Source: Apteryx mantelli
Lineage: Eukaryota > Chordata > Aves > Apterygiformes > Apterygidae
Assembly: GCF_036417845.1 (NCBI RefSeq)
Contig: NC_089994.1
Location: 17,998,001-18,062,000, forward strand
Length of the DNA: 64,000 bases
Direction of reading: 5' to 3'
Shown one piece after another: positions 1-9,862 of this stretch. The notes beneath the pieces are model-generated. The model did not search any database. It was not told where the DNA came from and saw only the letters and a list, made by a program, of their open reading frames with translations. The position numbers and the translations under genes are program-made. Position 1 is the first letter of the stretch; every line of letters begins with the position of its first letter.

Positions 1-616
1 CCCCGGGCAGGGGCAGGGACATGGGGATGCAGGACGCAGGGATACGGGGATGAACAGGCACAGAGGGATATGGGCGTGCAGGGATACAGGAATAGAGGCG
101 GGGGGATGCAAGGATATAGGGATGTGGGGTGCAGGGGTCTGGGGGGGCAGGGAGCTGGGAGTACATGGATCTGGGGATGTGGAGGTGCAGGGATAAGGGA
201 ATGCTGGGATGCAGGGATATAGGGATGTGGGGTGCAGGGATGTGGGGGTGCAGAGATAAAGGGATGAAGGGATGTTGGGGTGCGAGGATATGGGGATACA
301 GGGATGTGGGGATGGGGGTACAGGGATATGGGGATAAATAGATGTGGGGGCACAGGAATGTAGGGTTGTGGGGATGCATGGATATAGGGATGTGGGGGTG
401 CAGAGATAAGGGGATGAAGAGATGTGGGGGTGCGAGGATATGGGGATACAGGGATGTGGGGATGGGGGTACAGGGATATGGGGATAAATAGATGTGGGGG
501 CACAGGAATGTGGAGTTGGGGGGGGTGCAGGGATGTGGGGTTGGAGGGTGCAGGGATGAGGGTTTGGGGGGGGTACAGGGCTGTGGCATTTGGGGGGGGG
601 GTGCAGGGCTGTGGGG
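1..616. repeat. G-rich degenerate minisatellite
   Basis: Imperfect tandem units built on GGGATGTGGGG, GGGATATGGGGAT and TGCAGGGATA fill this stretch. A higher-order copy is visible: about 241-366 recurs almost unchanged at about 391-516, an offset of 150 bases. Several runs of three or more G per unit on the plus strand could form G-quadruplexes. The open frames across it are products of the repeat. It probably lies between ISCU (outside the window) and the 3' end of TMEM119. Confidence 0.9.
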
Positions 617-1324
617 CACAGGGGTGTGTTTCCTTCCAGGTGAAAAAGCCTTGCGCCTTCCAGGTTTGCTCTGGACCGCCGCCGGGCGCAGCAGTGCACA
701 GCGAGGGGGCAGCCGTGCCCCAAACCTGCTGCGGCATCGCCAGCGCACGGCCCAGCCTGCCGCTTCCCACGGCCCCGGCCCCGGGGGACAGAGGCGCTGC
801 TTTCCACAGCCCCGCACGAGAAAGCCGTCGGGAAAGCCAGAACGGCACCTCGGCCACCGAGGAGCACAGCGGCAGCAGCGGCGCGGCCTTCCCACGCACA
901 CCGCCGAGCTGCTCGAGATAAAACTTTCTCAGAAAGTGCTTATCTGAGCGCAGATTTTGCAAGCGATAACCGTGCCCCCCCCCCCCCCCCGGGCTCCCAG
1001 GGTTTTGCTAACAGCGATAATCTTTGCAAAAGCAAGGCCAGGCCGATAAACACCCCAGCGTGCCGGGGCTGGGAATCCGCGCGGAGCCTCGCGGGGCTGG
1101 AGCCGGAGCCCAGCTGAGCCCAAACACCAGCGCGATAACGGGAGGCCCCGGAGGAGCAGCCGCCCCCAAGGAACAAACAGTCTCGTGGGTTACAGAAAGG
1201 GGAAGGATCCCTTAGCCGGTTTCTAAGCGAGACGTGCGGCTGTCCGCTTTGGACAGGACCGTGCCAAGGCCGCGACTCACCCTCCCGGCTTTCCGAAAAA
1301 CCATGGCAGCACCAACGGGAGAGA
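617..1324. other. Intergenic GC-rich stretch, no gene recognised
   Basis: Between the minisatellite and the predicted TMEM119 polyadenylation site I see no conserved protein. There is a C run at about 975-990. The open frames on both strands are low-complexity and typical of GC-rich DNA. Confidence 0.5.
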
Positions 1325-1342
1325 ATTTGCATAGGAATTGTC

Positions 1343-1348
1343 TTTATT
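1343..1348 (-). terminator. Polyadenylation signal AATAAA, probably TMEM119
   Basis: TTTATT on the plus strand is AATAAA on the minus strand, about 1.16 kb past the TMEM119 stop. I saw no other AATAAA between it and the stop. A T-rich patch lies some 35-40 bases downstream. Confidence 0.55.
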
Positions 1349-1907
1349 AATAGCTGAAGGGGAGGGAGGGGGGTAGGAAAATCAGACAAAACTCCACCTC
1401 CAATCTGACGGCCACTCAGGTCACCGTGTCCTCCCGAAGGGATCTGAGTTTGGGGCGTAATAACGAAAGATCGGGTCCTTGCTGTTGGCTCCTCTTCCCT
1501 CCTCCCCTCCGTTAGCTGGGCAAGGGCTGGCTCAGGTTTTCCCTTCTTTCTTTTTTTTTGTTTTTTTTTTTTTGTTTTCCCTGACGGAGACCCTGAGTGA
1601 ACGCAGCTCTGGGGCCGGGCTGCCATCACCGCGGGGCAGGCGGCGGCGGGGCGACGGCCCTTGCCAAGCTCTCGCCGCGCTCGCGGCAAAGCGCGGGGGG
1701 GGGGGGTGTCCTGAGCGGCCGGCAGCAGAGCGGGAGGTCCGCGGAAATGCCGCGGAGAGTCATAAATATCCACAAAGCTTTTGCTCTGGGTGGGGGGCAC
1801 CGAGGCTGCGGGAGGTGCCGGCGCTGGGATGCAAACTGAACTCGGCTCCAGCTCCGGCTCCGTGGGGAGGGTGCTGTCCCAAGCACCCCCCGCTCCCCTC
1901 CCCGTGG

Positions 1908-2301
1908 GAGATGCAATTCCATAGAAAAGTCCTTCATTTGGCAGGATGCTGATAATTACTAAAAAAAAAATGGCATTTGCAAGGAAGCTCGTTGGGGGGG
2001 GGGGGGGGCAGCCTCACCTGGCGGCAAGCATGTGCTCCCCAGAGCACCGGCGTTGCATCCGCAGGGAAAAAAAAAAAAAAAAACGTCCATTGGGATCCCT
2101 CGGGTCGGCGGGGGATGCAATTCCTCGGCCAGAAGTCCTTCATTTGGCGGGATGCCGATAATTATTAAAAAAAAAAAAAAAAACAGCATTTGCAAGGAAG
2201 CTCGTTTTGGGGGGGGGGGGGGGGGGCCTTGCCTGGCGGCGAGCACGCGCTCCCCAGAGCACCAGCGTCATGTCCATCGGGATCCCTCGGGTCGGCGAGG
2301 A
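1908..2301. repeat. Tandem duplication of about 206 bp in the TMEM119 3'UTR
   Basis: Two adjacent copies share, in order: GATGCAATTCC, AGTCCTTCATTTGGC, a GATAATTA-plus-A-run block, GCATTTGCAAGGAAGCTCGT, a long G run, CCTGGCGGC, CTCCCCAGAGCACC, and ATCCCTCGGGTCGGCG. CCTTCATTTG is at 1931 in the first copy and 2137 in the second. The copies differ mainly in A- and G-run length and scattered substitutions, so the duplication looks fairly recent. Confidence 0.9.
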
Positions 2302-2510
2302 ACGGCGAGGAACCAGGCGAGGGGGGTCTCCCTGCCCCGAATTGCCGAAACGTCCTGGCGAGACGGGGTTTCGCCGTGGGGGGCCTTGTTCGGGGGGGGG
2401 GGGAATGTGTGTGTGGGCCAGCGCGGCGGCGACAGGGAGGCCACAGGCGCCATGAGGCGGCGACAGGGAGGCCGCAGGCGCCATGAGGTGACGGCGGGCA
2501 AGGGGCACCG

Positions 2511-3161
2511 CTAGACGCCGGGGTGGCCCTTGCCGCCCTCCAGGGCCCCCTCGGCTGCCCCGTTTCCAGGCGGTGGCTCGTCGCCGCCATCGCCGTCGCC
2601 GTCGTCGTCCCCGGCCGCCGTCGCGGGGGGTTTGGCGTCAGGGCGGGCGGCGGGCGGGCGCAGGCTCTGCGCGGCGGCGAGGATGTCGTCGCGGAGCTGG
2701 CGGGCGCCGTCGGCGGGCTCCTGGGCGCCGGGGCCGGGCGCCTTGTCCGGCACCTCGCTGAAGGCGCGGGCGCCGCCGGCCTTGTCGCGCTGGTCCACGT
2801 ACTTCTTCGCGGGGAAGGAGGAGGGGTAGTAGGCGGCCGCCTTGTGCCGGCGGCGGAGCAGGACGGCGGCGCAGACCACGAAGAGCAGCACCAGCGCCAG
2901 CGAGCCCGCCACCGCCGCCAGCAGCAGGTACTCGCGCAGGAAGGCGGCCAGGCCGCCGGGCGCCGCGCCGGGCGTCGCCTCGCTCACCGCCGCCACCGTC
3001 GGCGGCAGGGCCGTGGGGCCGGCGGCGGACGAGGCGGCCGCCTCCTCGCCGTCCCCGCTGCCCCCGGCGTCGCCCAGCGCCGCCCCCGGCCCTGCCGCCG
3101 CCGCCGCCACTGCCGCCACCGCCGCCAGCAGCAGGGCGCCCAGCGCCAGCCGCGGCGCCAT
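2511..3161 (-). CDS. TMEM119: TMEM119, transmembrane protein 119
   Basis: A single-exon coding region of 216 residues. TMEM119 (also called osteoblast induction factor, obif) is a single-pass type I membrane protein known from osteoblast differentiation and as a mammalian microglial marker. An Ala/Leu-rich signal peptide covers about residues 1-23, and a short low-complexity ectodomain of Ala, Gly and acidic residues about 24-74. The transmembrane segment is about 79-102, followed by RRRHK. The cytoplasmic part holds the family signature AYYPSSFP (110-117), KKYVDQ, ARAFSEVPDKAP (131-142) and QLRDDILAAAQSL (155-167). The tail is acidic (GDDDGDGDGGDE). It is shorter than the human protein (283 residues as I recall), with the loss in the ectodomain and C-terminal tail. 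The frame stays open upstream to 3494, but an acceptor immediately before the exon and the signal peptide favour the ATG at 3159-3161. SELPLG follows in the same orientation, as in mammals. Confidence 0.93.
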   Translation of the reverse strand: MAPRLALGALLLAAVAAVAAAAAGPGAALGDAGGSGDGEEAAASSAAGPTALPPTVAAVSEATPGAAPGGLAAFLREYLLLAAVAGSLALVLLFVVCAAVLLRRRHKAAAYYPSSFPAKKYVDQRDKAGGARAFSEVPDKAPGPGAQEPADGARQLRDDILAAAQSLRPPAARPDAKPPATAAGDDDGDGDGGDEPPPGNGAAEGALEGGKGHPGV

Positions 3162-3187
3162 CCTCCCGCGCCGCTCCGGCTCTCCCT
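3162..3187 (-). other. TMEM119: TMEM119 5'UTR remnant and splice acceptor
   Basis: On the minus strand, CTTCCCCACAG precedes the exon, with AG at plus positions 3186-3187, leaving 24 bases of 5'UTR before the ATG. This agrees with the mammalian layout of a non-coding first exon and one coding exon. The first exon itself was not resolved. Confidence 0.7.
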
Positions 3188-6100
3188 GTGGGGAAGCAGA
3201 GGCGTTAGAGCCAGGCCCACCACGCTGCCTTCCTCTAAAATAACCCCCCCAAACCCCCCCAAAAATAGCAGCTTTGGTTTCCCCTTCCTCCCCGTCTGTC
3301 TCGCCCCCGCCGTGCTTTAAAAACAAATGGAAACCGGCTGCGTTTATGGAAGACTTTGGGAGCATGCCGAGGTGCCCGGGGCCAGCGCCGGGAGCCGGCC
3401 GCGAGCGCCGCAGGCCGGGCCGCTTACTAAATTCCTGAAAATTGAGGTTTCTCGATGGAAACTCTGACTCGGCGGCAGCAGGCCCGGCCCCCATGGCTTT
3501 TCCCAGCCGTTATTCCCTGCGTGGACGATTCCCAGCTCTGGCGCTGCTAAAAATAGCCCCCCGCTCACCAGGCACGCGCCGGGAGATTGGGGGGGGGGGG
3601 GGCCACCGGGCTGCAACGCGCCACGTAACAGCACCGCGCGGCCCCGCAGGAAGGTCTGGCACCGTGGCCGAAACGGCTTCCTGCCCGGCTCCGGGATCAC
3701 CCGGCCCTGCTGGTCCCCTTCGCCGCACCCTCGGGTCCCCCCGAATCCCAGCCCACCTCCCGCTCCCAGCAGCCGAGCCGCGAGGGGTGCCGGCAGCGGC
3801 GCTTCGCTTCCCGGCTCTCTGCCCGCTGCAAAGTCTGGTTTGCATTAAAACCGAGCGCGTAAATCGCGGAGCGGAGGGAAGGGAAGGGAAGGCCGGGGTG
3901 GCTCCGGCCCCGCGGCTCCCGGGCACCCATCGCTGCTCCCTGCTGTCAGGGCAAGGACGTGGTGGCCTTGGGGAGGCTGTTTCGGCACGGGGGCAGGTGC
4001 CTTCGTCCTCCGCTGCCGGAGAGGGGCCCCTCGGCTGCACGCGGGGCCGGCACCATCGTGGCTGCGCCGTTTAATAACGCGAGCGGAGGGGATGAGCAAA
4101 GCGGCTCCCGGGGCAGGAGCGGGGCCACGTCCGCCCCGCCGGGCCGCGGTTGTGCCCCTCGCACGCCGCCTCCGCATCCCTCCTCTTCCTCCTCCTTGGC
4201 GCGGGGACCTTTGCGCTTGCCTGGCCCGGCCACGCTGCAACGGCTGCAGAAAACTCCGGGCACGTCGAGGTGGAGGGCTGGGATCCTTCCCAAAATGCCC
4301 CCTCCGCCACCCCCCTGGTGGCGCCCCGCTCCCAACTCCGCCGCCCCACGGGGACCCGCGATCTCGACGTGGCCCCGGCGCAGCATCCTCGAGGCGCCCG
4401 CGCTCGCTGCCGGGCTGCTCGCGGGGCGCCGAGAGCGGCGGCCTCACCTCACCGGCAGCGGGGACCTCCGCGGCGGGACGACGGGGGCCGGTCCCGCGCG
4501 CCTCGCCTCTCGCCCCCTTTCTGCCGCCTCCCCGGAGACCAGCCCGAAGCCCTCCTCCTCCTCCTCCTCCTCCTCCTTCTCCTCCTCCTCCTCCGCCCCA
4601 AGCTCACTGGCTGCGAGCGCCGCTGGCCAGCTTGTTCTCATTAGGGCCGGTTTGGGGAGGGAGCGGGGGGAGGCCGGTGAGGGCAGGCGGCCCCCCGCTC
4701 CCTCCCGCCACCGCTCCACGCGGCGGCCGGGGCAGCCGGGGGCGTTTCTCGGCCTTTCACCCCCTTCCAGCGAACGCAGAGCTCCTGCGTCGCCCTCGGC
4801 AAGCCCCGCACCGCAGCATGGTGCAAGCGCCCTGGCTGCTGGGGCCGCGCCGGCTGCCAGGGGGGAAGGGGGTTTTGGGGGGGGGGAATTTATTGCAAAA
4901 GGGCCTTTTACCCCCAAGGACGGAGCTAAGACCCCGGCTCCTGCGCGGCCCTCGCGGCGGCTGTGCCACCGGCCACATGGCTGAGCCAGTCGTGGCCACG
5001 CCGGGAGCGTTGGCAGCACCGAAATGCCTCCTGCTTCCCCGGTGAGGAAGAGCCCTGGCACGAGTCCGGCTGCCCCGCTCCCGGCGCTCCCAGCCCGGGG
5101 CCAACCCCTGTCCTCGGGTCCTGGTGCAATCCCAAATCCTGGACCTGCTGGGGTCCGGCCTGTTGCGGCTCAGACGGCCGCCAGCGCCGGGGGACAAGCC
5201 GAGGTGCAGCACCCGCCGAGGAGACCTGAGGAGCATCCATCCTCCGGAGCATCCATCGGCGCTGGAAATGTCAGCAAGATGCCTGGGGTGGGGAGAGCCC
5301 AGAGCCGGGGACGGTGTCACCCGCAGAGCCCGGAGCACCAGCCAGGAATGGCTTCGGGCTCAGTGCGCCCGGGGGCAGGCGGCATGGGATGGGGGGACCA
5401 GGCCTGGCTCCTTCATTTCAGCCACCCACCACCGTGAAGGGAGCCCTTTTTTTGCAGGAAATGGGGATTTCCTTGCTTTGGATTTGGGCTTAGAGGAGTC
5501 ATTTGCCCTGAGGCTTTCCCACGCCAGCGCCCGGCCGTGCACGGGGCTGCGCAGGGCCATGTGGCACTCGGGGCACGGCAAGCGATGCCGGGGCCACGGG
5601 TCCCGCGCGGGCATCGCCTCGGCCCCACGCGGCCCCCAGCGCGACGGCGCCCCGGCCACCAGCCAGCTATTCCCCCTCCGTCTCCCGTGGCGGCTGACAT
5701 TGCTCAAGACGCGCTTGCAACTGTCTGCGGGTGACCTCATCCACTTGCTATTTTCTTCTGTGCGCGCCTTCCCCCAGGACCGTCAAAAATTCCCCCGAAA
5801 AAGCTGTCGGCGAAACACGGAGCCATCGGCCGGCGCGGTGCCGCATCCCCGGCCTTGCTGGCGTCCCCGGCACGGCGGCAGGAGAGGGGAGCGGGGCCCC
5901 GCGCCGCCCCATGCCGGCATTGCTGCAGCGCCGCGCTTGGTCCCACGGGGAAGCTGGGGGGAAACCGGCCGGTTTCGGATTTCGCCTGTGTCGCCAAATG
6001 CAATCAGAGCCGCTGCTTCCAGAAACGATCAGTCTGTCTTTGGCGTCGCCCCGCGACTCCTTGCAGCGGGCCGGCTCCCCGCAGCTGCTGCGACGGCTTC

Positions 6101-6767
6101 GCCGTGCCCTAAATCGGCAGCACCACCCTGCCCTGATGCGCGCAGAGCCGCGACGTCTGGGGAGGGTTTAAAGGATTTGCTCCCGTTAACCCGGCAGCGA
6201 GGGGGGGCCCGTTCAGGCTCGCGGTGGTTTTGCAATGCGCGTTAGCACGCCGTTCACGTCCTGGGCACGGATACGGGAAGCAGGAGGGGGGAAGCAGCTC
6301 AGCGCAGCGCCCAGGGAGTTAATGTCACCTTTCTGCTCCCAGCCCGCTTCACGCGGCAGCTTTGGGGGGGGGGGGGGGGGCGGGAGGCAGCGCCGAGCGG
6401 GGCCTCGAACTGCGGCAAAACCTCCTCGAAGCGCCCCGCGCCCGGCTGCGCCTGCGGGAGGTCGGGCTGTAAATTCCCTATGAAGTCTGGGAGCAGCTGG
6501 CTGCAGCTGGCCGTGCAGCGCGTGCCTCCGGAGCAGGGAAATGTGTCCCCCCCCCCCCCCAAGGGCCTGTCTGGCTCCCAGCGCTAAAACGGCCGCCAGG
6601 AGCCGGCCCCCGCCTGGTCCCCGCTGCCGGAGCCGCGTTGCAAAACGCTGCAGGGGCGGCGCGGAGGGGTCCGGCCCTGCGGCAGCGACCGGCTGCTCCG
6701 GCCGACCTGGCCCAAACCCCGCGGGGGCGTCTCGCCGCTGGGGGACACGAATCTCTTTCCTTCGCTC
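3188..6767. other. GC-rich TMEM119 intron or upstream region, no coding gene recognised
   Basis: CpG-dense DNA with C/G runs (about 3588-3601, 4875-4887, 6364-6380) and a TCC repeat. It should hold the TMEM119 intron and possibly its non-coding first exon. Possible minus-strand donors such as CTG|GTGAGC near 3566 and the GTGAGGTGAGG pair near 4446 are visible, but none is decisive. Long open frames occur on both strands and are low-complexity, as expected from GC content. Confidence 0.45.
4551..4594. repeat. (TCC)n microsatellite
   Basis: About fourteen TCC units with one TTC interruption, in GC-rich non-coding DNA. Confidence 0.9.
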
Positions 6768-6774
6768 TATATAA
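6768..6774 (+). promoter_or_regulatory. Candidate TATA box
   Basis: CTATATAAGC on the plus strand sits in an otherwise GC-rich context. A start about 30 bases downstream would fall near 6798 in a CCTCCTCTCGC pyrimidine tract. An ATG follows at 6823 and a donor-like GGCG|GTGAGG at 6835/6836. TATATA is nearly symmetric, so a minus-strand role (for example the TMEM119 promoter) is possible. No known gene is attached to it. Confidence 0.3.
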
Positions 6775-6924
6775 GCATGGGGTCAGCACCGGCCTCCTCT
6801 CGCTGCGGCCAGGGGCCCCGGGATGAGCGTTGGCGGTGAGGCCGGGGAGCCGGATGCTCTGCCTCCACCTGGGCCTCCAAGGGTGTTTTGGGAGGGCTCT
6901 GTCCTCCCTGGACAGTGGGATCCA

Positions 6925-7160
6925 TCCCTCCCGGTGGGATCTCCCTTCCTCCTTGCCCAGGGTCTCCCTCCCTCCTTGCCCAGGGTCTCCATCCCTCCCG
7001 GTGGGATCTCCCTCCCTCCTTGCCCAGGGTCTCCATCCCTCCTGGTGGGATCTCCTTCCCTCCTTGCCCAGGATCTCCTTCCCTCCTTGCCCAGGATCTC
7101 CATCCCTCCTGGTGGGATCTCCCTCCCTCCTTGCCCAGGGTCTCCATCCCTCCCAGCTCC
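6925..7160. repeat. Minisatellite, 44-bp and 23-bp related units
   Basis: Tandem units made of a CTCCCTCCCTCCTTGCCCAGG module, alternating with or without a TCTCCATCCCTCCCGGTGGGA module. About four to five long units and two short ones are present. The array is pyrimidine-rich on the plus strand. The Arg/Gly/Pro-rich open frames on the minus strand come from the repeat. Confidence 0.9.
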
Positions 7161-9534
7161 CTGGGGAGGGCGGCCAAGGTGCAGAGCCGCCCGGGACCTG
7201 GCGGGCCCCAGCGCAGCCCAGCCATCACGCCGCCGTGGTGGCCGTGGCGAGGGCCGGCTCAGCCCCGCGGCGCTGGGCAGGGCAGGGCCGCGCCGCCCAG
7301 GCCGCTTTGTAATTGAGGGCAGACGAAACGTGGGGCCCGCGGGGCCCGGCTCTGTGGGCTGCGCGGCGGAGCCAGCCTCAACCCGAACCGGCAATTATTT
7401 GAGACATTTCGGCCCCGCTCTGCTTGTAATTTGCTCCGCTGGGCTGGCGCTTCGCTGCGCCAGCAAAATACCGCCGGGGTTGTGCCGGGAGCTGCAGGGA
7501 GAGGCCGCGAGCAGCCCGCGGCGCCGGGCCAGGACGCGGCCACCCCCCGGCGCCCACCCGCGAGCTTCGGCTCCCGCCGCGGGGATGCCCGGCTCGCGGC
7601 AGCCCGCGCGACGGGCCGGTTCCCGCGGCCGCGGGCTCGGCCGTAAACATTGGTGCCGAGCGGGAGGGAGCGGGGCCCGCGCGGCTCGGCAGCTCAGACG
7701 GAAAGTATTCGCGCCGCAGGGCGAATGTAAACAGCCGGCCTCCGGTGAGGGGCTGCGGGCAGCCGCGGCGCTGCCGGCAGGGCATCCACGGCAGCCCCTG
7801 CCCTGCCCAAACGCCGAGGCCGTCGTGGCCGCCCCGCTCCCTCGGCGGGCTGGGAGCTCACAGGGGAGCCCGGTCCGTGCCGAAATCAAAGCGATTCCCG
7901 CCCCGGCAGGGACGATCCCGGCCCGCGGCCGTGCAGCTCCGCGGTGCCAGCGCAGGAACCCGGGGTGCTCAGCTCGGCTCGGTGCCCGCTGGAAACCCTT
8001 CATGCATGGGGAAAAAAGCTCCCGTTGGTGCTGCCGAACCCCACGGCGGTGCAGGGGGCCGCGGTGGGGTCCCGCGGGCCCAGGGCAGCCGCCGGCTCTG
8101 CAGGGAGCATCAGCCGGAGCAATGCTTCACCGGGGCGCGGACGGGCTCCGCGATGCTCGGGTTTCCACTGGGTCCCTTTTCTTCACCGGCTGCCCGCTGC
8201 CTCCATGAAAAGCCGGCACTGTTCGGCAGCCGGAAAGCTGCCTGTGTGGGCAGCCAGTACCAGCTCTCCCCGCACGAGCCCCGAGGGCTTTGGTCCCATG
8301 GGAGCAGTTCCTTGGGCAGAGCTGGTGCCCGCCGCTCCAGAAGCACGGCTCCGCTAAACCAAAGGCTGGGCAGGAGTTTGCCGGGCCGGCCGGCAGCATC
8401 CAGGGCTCTGGCAGTGGGGATGCAGGGATGGGGATGATGAGCCTGGCTTTGGGCAGGGACGGGGATGGGGACGCCGAGCCTGGCTCGGGCAGGGACAGGG
8501 ACATGGAGCCGGCTTGGACGGGGACACGCTGTGCTATTCCTGCGCTCCCTCTGGTGGCTTCTGCCGCAGGCCGGGGAGCTGGCGGAGCAGCCGAGTCCCA
8601 GCAGCAGGGAACTGGGAGCCTGGGAAGAGGCTGTGGTGGTGGATGGAGGGAGCCCAGCGGAGCCACATGGACGAGGCGGCCCAGGGGGAGCCTGGAAGCA
8701 GACCTGCGTGTCCTGGGAGCAATCCTGCAATTCCCTGGAGCAAACCCACATCCCCAGGAGCAATCCTGCAATTCCCTGGAGCAAACCCACGTCCCCGGGA
8801 ACCTGCTTCACCTTTTTGGGGACACACGGGAGCAGGGGGACCCTCGGCAGCTGCTCATGGCCAGCTCCCCTCCAGCTGCTCCCCAGGCAGTAGACGGACA
8901 GGACTGCTCCCCCCGTGCCCGGCCACGCTCCGGCTGGGAACAGCCTTGGATAAAGCCGTGCCCACAAGGTTGAGAGCCTGCGACCACCCTTCCTGCCCCG
9001 GGGGGACGGGACGAGCCCCAGGGCTCGGGGCCTCGCAGCACCCAGTGGCGTTTGGGGACGCGGCAGCGGCGCTCGGCACCGCCCCGAGGGAGGCGACGGG
9101 CCCCGCTGGCACCTCCTCACCTCGCTGCGGTCGACCGCGGCACAGGAACACGTTATGCCCGGAGCAGCTCCAGCGTTTCCGCTGCAGCACAGCCGCCCTT
9201 TCCGGCCCCCGAGCACGGGCTGCCAGCCCCGACGCGGTGTGCAGGGGGATGCACAAGCACCTGCCGCCTCCCCTCACCCCGGCACCACCAGCGCTTGCAT
9301 GGCTGCCGGCTGAGCAGGGCAGTTGCAGTTGGGTCCCCCTTCCTCTCTGCCGGCTGCTGCCGGAGGGGGACGAAGCACGGAAATTTCCATGGGGGGGATG
9401 TGGGCAGGTGCCTGCCACCAGCGCTGCAAGGGCCATGATGCTGCAGGGGATGCGGCGCTGCACGGGATGCGGCGGTGCAGGGTGGCAGGGCGAGAGCTGC
9501 CATCCCTGCGCCCGTCGCGGAGAGACCACCACAC
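7161..9534. other. TMEM119-SELPLG interval, no gene recognised
   Basis: GC-rich, CpG-rich DNA with no family-level protein similarity on either strand. It contains the 41-bp tandem repeat at 8715. A minus-strand donor-like CGAG|GTGAGG near 9117 is a possible but unsupported splice site. The long plus-strand frame starting at 6823 crosses a minisatellite and is low-complexity. Confidence 0.45.
8715..8798. repeat. Two-copy 41-bp tandem repeat
   Basis: GGAGCAATCCTGCAATTCCC and GGAGCAAACCCACRTCCCC recur with a 41-base period (CAATCCTGCA at 8720 and 8761). A weaker partial copy lies upstream, near 8695-8714. Confidence 0.85.
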
Positions 9535-9862
9535 ACGGAAAACACGGGTGCTTTAATGGGTCTCGGTCTGGGAAAGGAGCATCGAGCCGGCATCGCTTAC
9601 ATGGAAAGCCGCTTTTCCCGCGCGCGTTAGTATAAGTTAAAACACAAACCCGGTGTGGCGGAGGGCGCCTTCCCGTGCAGTCGGCACCGCTGCTCCGCGG
9701 AGGCCGCCAGGGACGGAGCCCAGCAGCGTCCAGCATCGGCGGGTGCCGGCCCCATCGCCATCCCGGGACGCCGCAGCCGGGCACTCCGGGTGCTGCCGGC
9801 TCGCTCCCGCAGCCGCCGCAGGCAGCAGGGTGCCGGGGCTGGCGTCGGCGCCCGGCCGCCGC
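9535..9862 (-). other. SELPLG: SELPLG 3' untranslated region
   Basis: A short 3'UTR of about 330 bases between the TGA at 9863-9865 and the ATTAAA signal at 9552-9557. A GT-rich tract follows the signal on the minus strand, as expected downstream of a cleavage site. Confidence 0.65.
9552..9557 (-). terminator. Polyadenylation signal ATTAAA, SELPLG
   Basis: TTTAAT on the plus strand is ATTAAA on the minus strand. Within 30 bases downstream on the minus strand there is a GTGTTTTCC and GTGTGTGGTGG element, a typical GU-rich downstream element. Confidence 0.65.

Larger units (their letters stand above)
1325..2510 (-). other. TMEM119: TMEM119 3' untranslated region
   Basis: It runs from the TAG stop at 2511-2513 to an AATAAA signal on the minus strand at 1343-1348. 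It is unusually rich in homopolymers (A, G and T runs) and contains a roughly 206-bp tandem duplication at about 1908-2301. The end is inferred from the only AATAAA found downstream of the stop. A 3'-end read would fix it. Confidence 0.55.

Noticed and set aside
129-921. Gly/Met/Trp-rich open frames over the first kilobase
   Set aside because: They are translations of a G-rich minisatellite.
3162-3494. Upstream extension of the TMEM119 frame to an earlier ATG
   Set aside because: A clear splice acceptor lies 24 bases before the internal ATG, and the internal start gives a proper signal peptide. The upstream part is intronic and unlike TMEM119.
5124-6245. A 373-codon plus-strand open frame between TMEM119 and the TATA box
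   Set aside because: GC-rich composition artefact, with no similarity to any family I know and no supporting splice structure.
6823-8208. A 461-codon plus-strand open frame
   Set aside because: It crosses the 44/23-bp minisatellite and GC-rich DNA and has low-complexity composition with no recognisable domain. Only the promoter-like sequence just upstream was kept as an observation.
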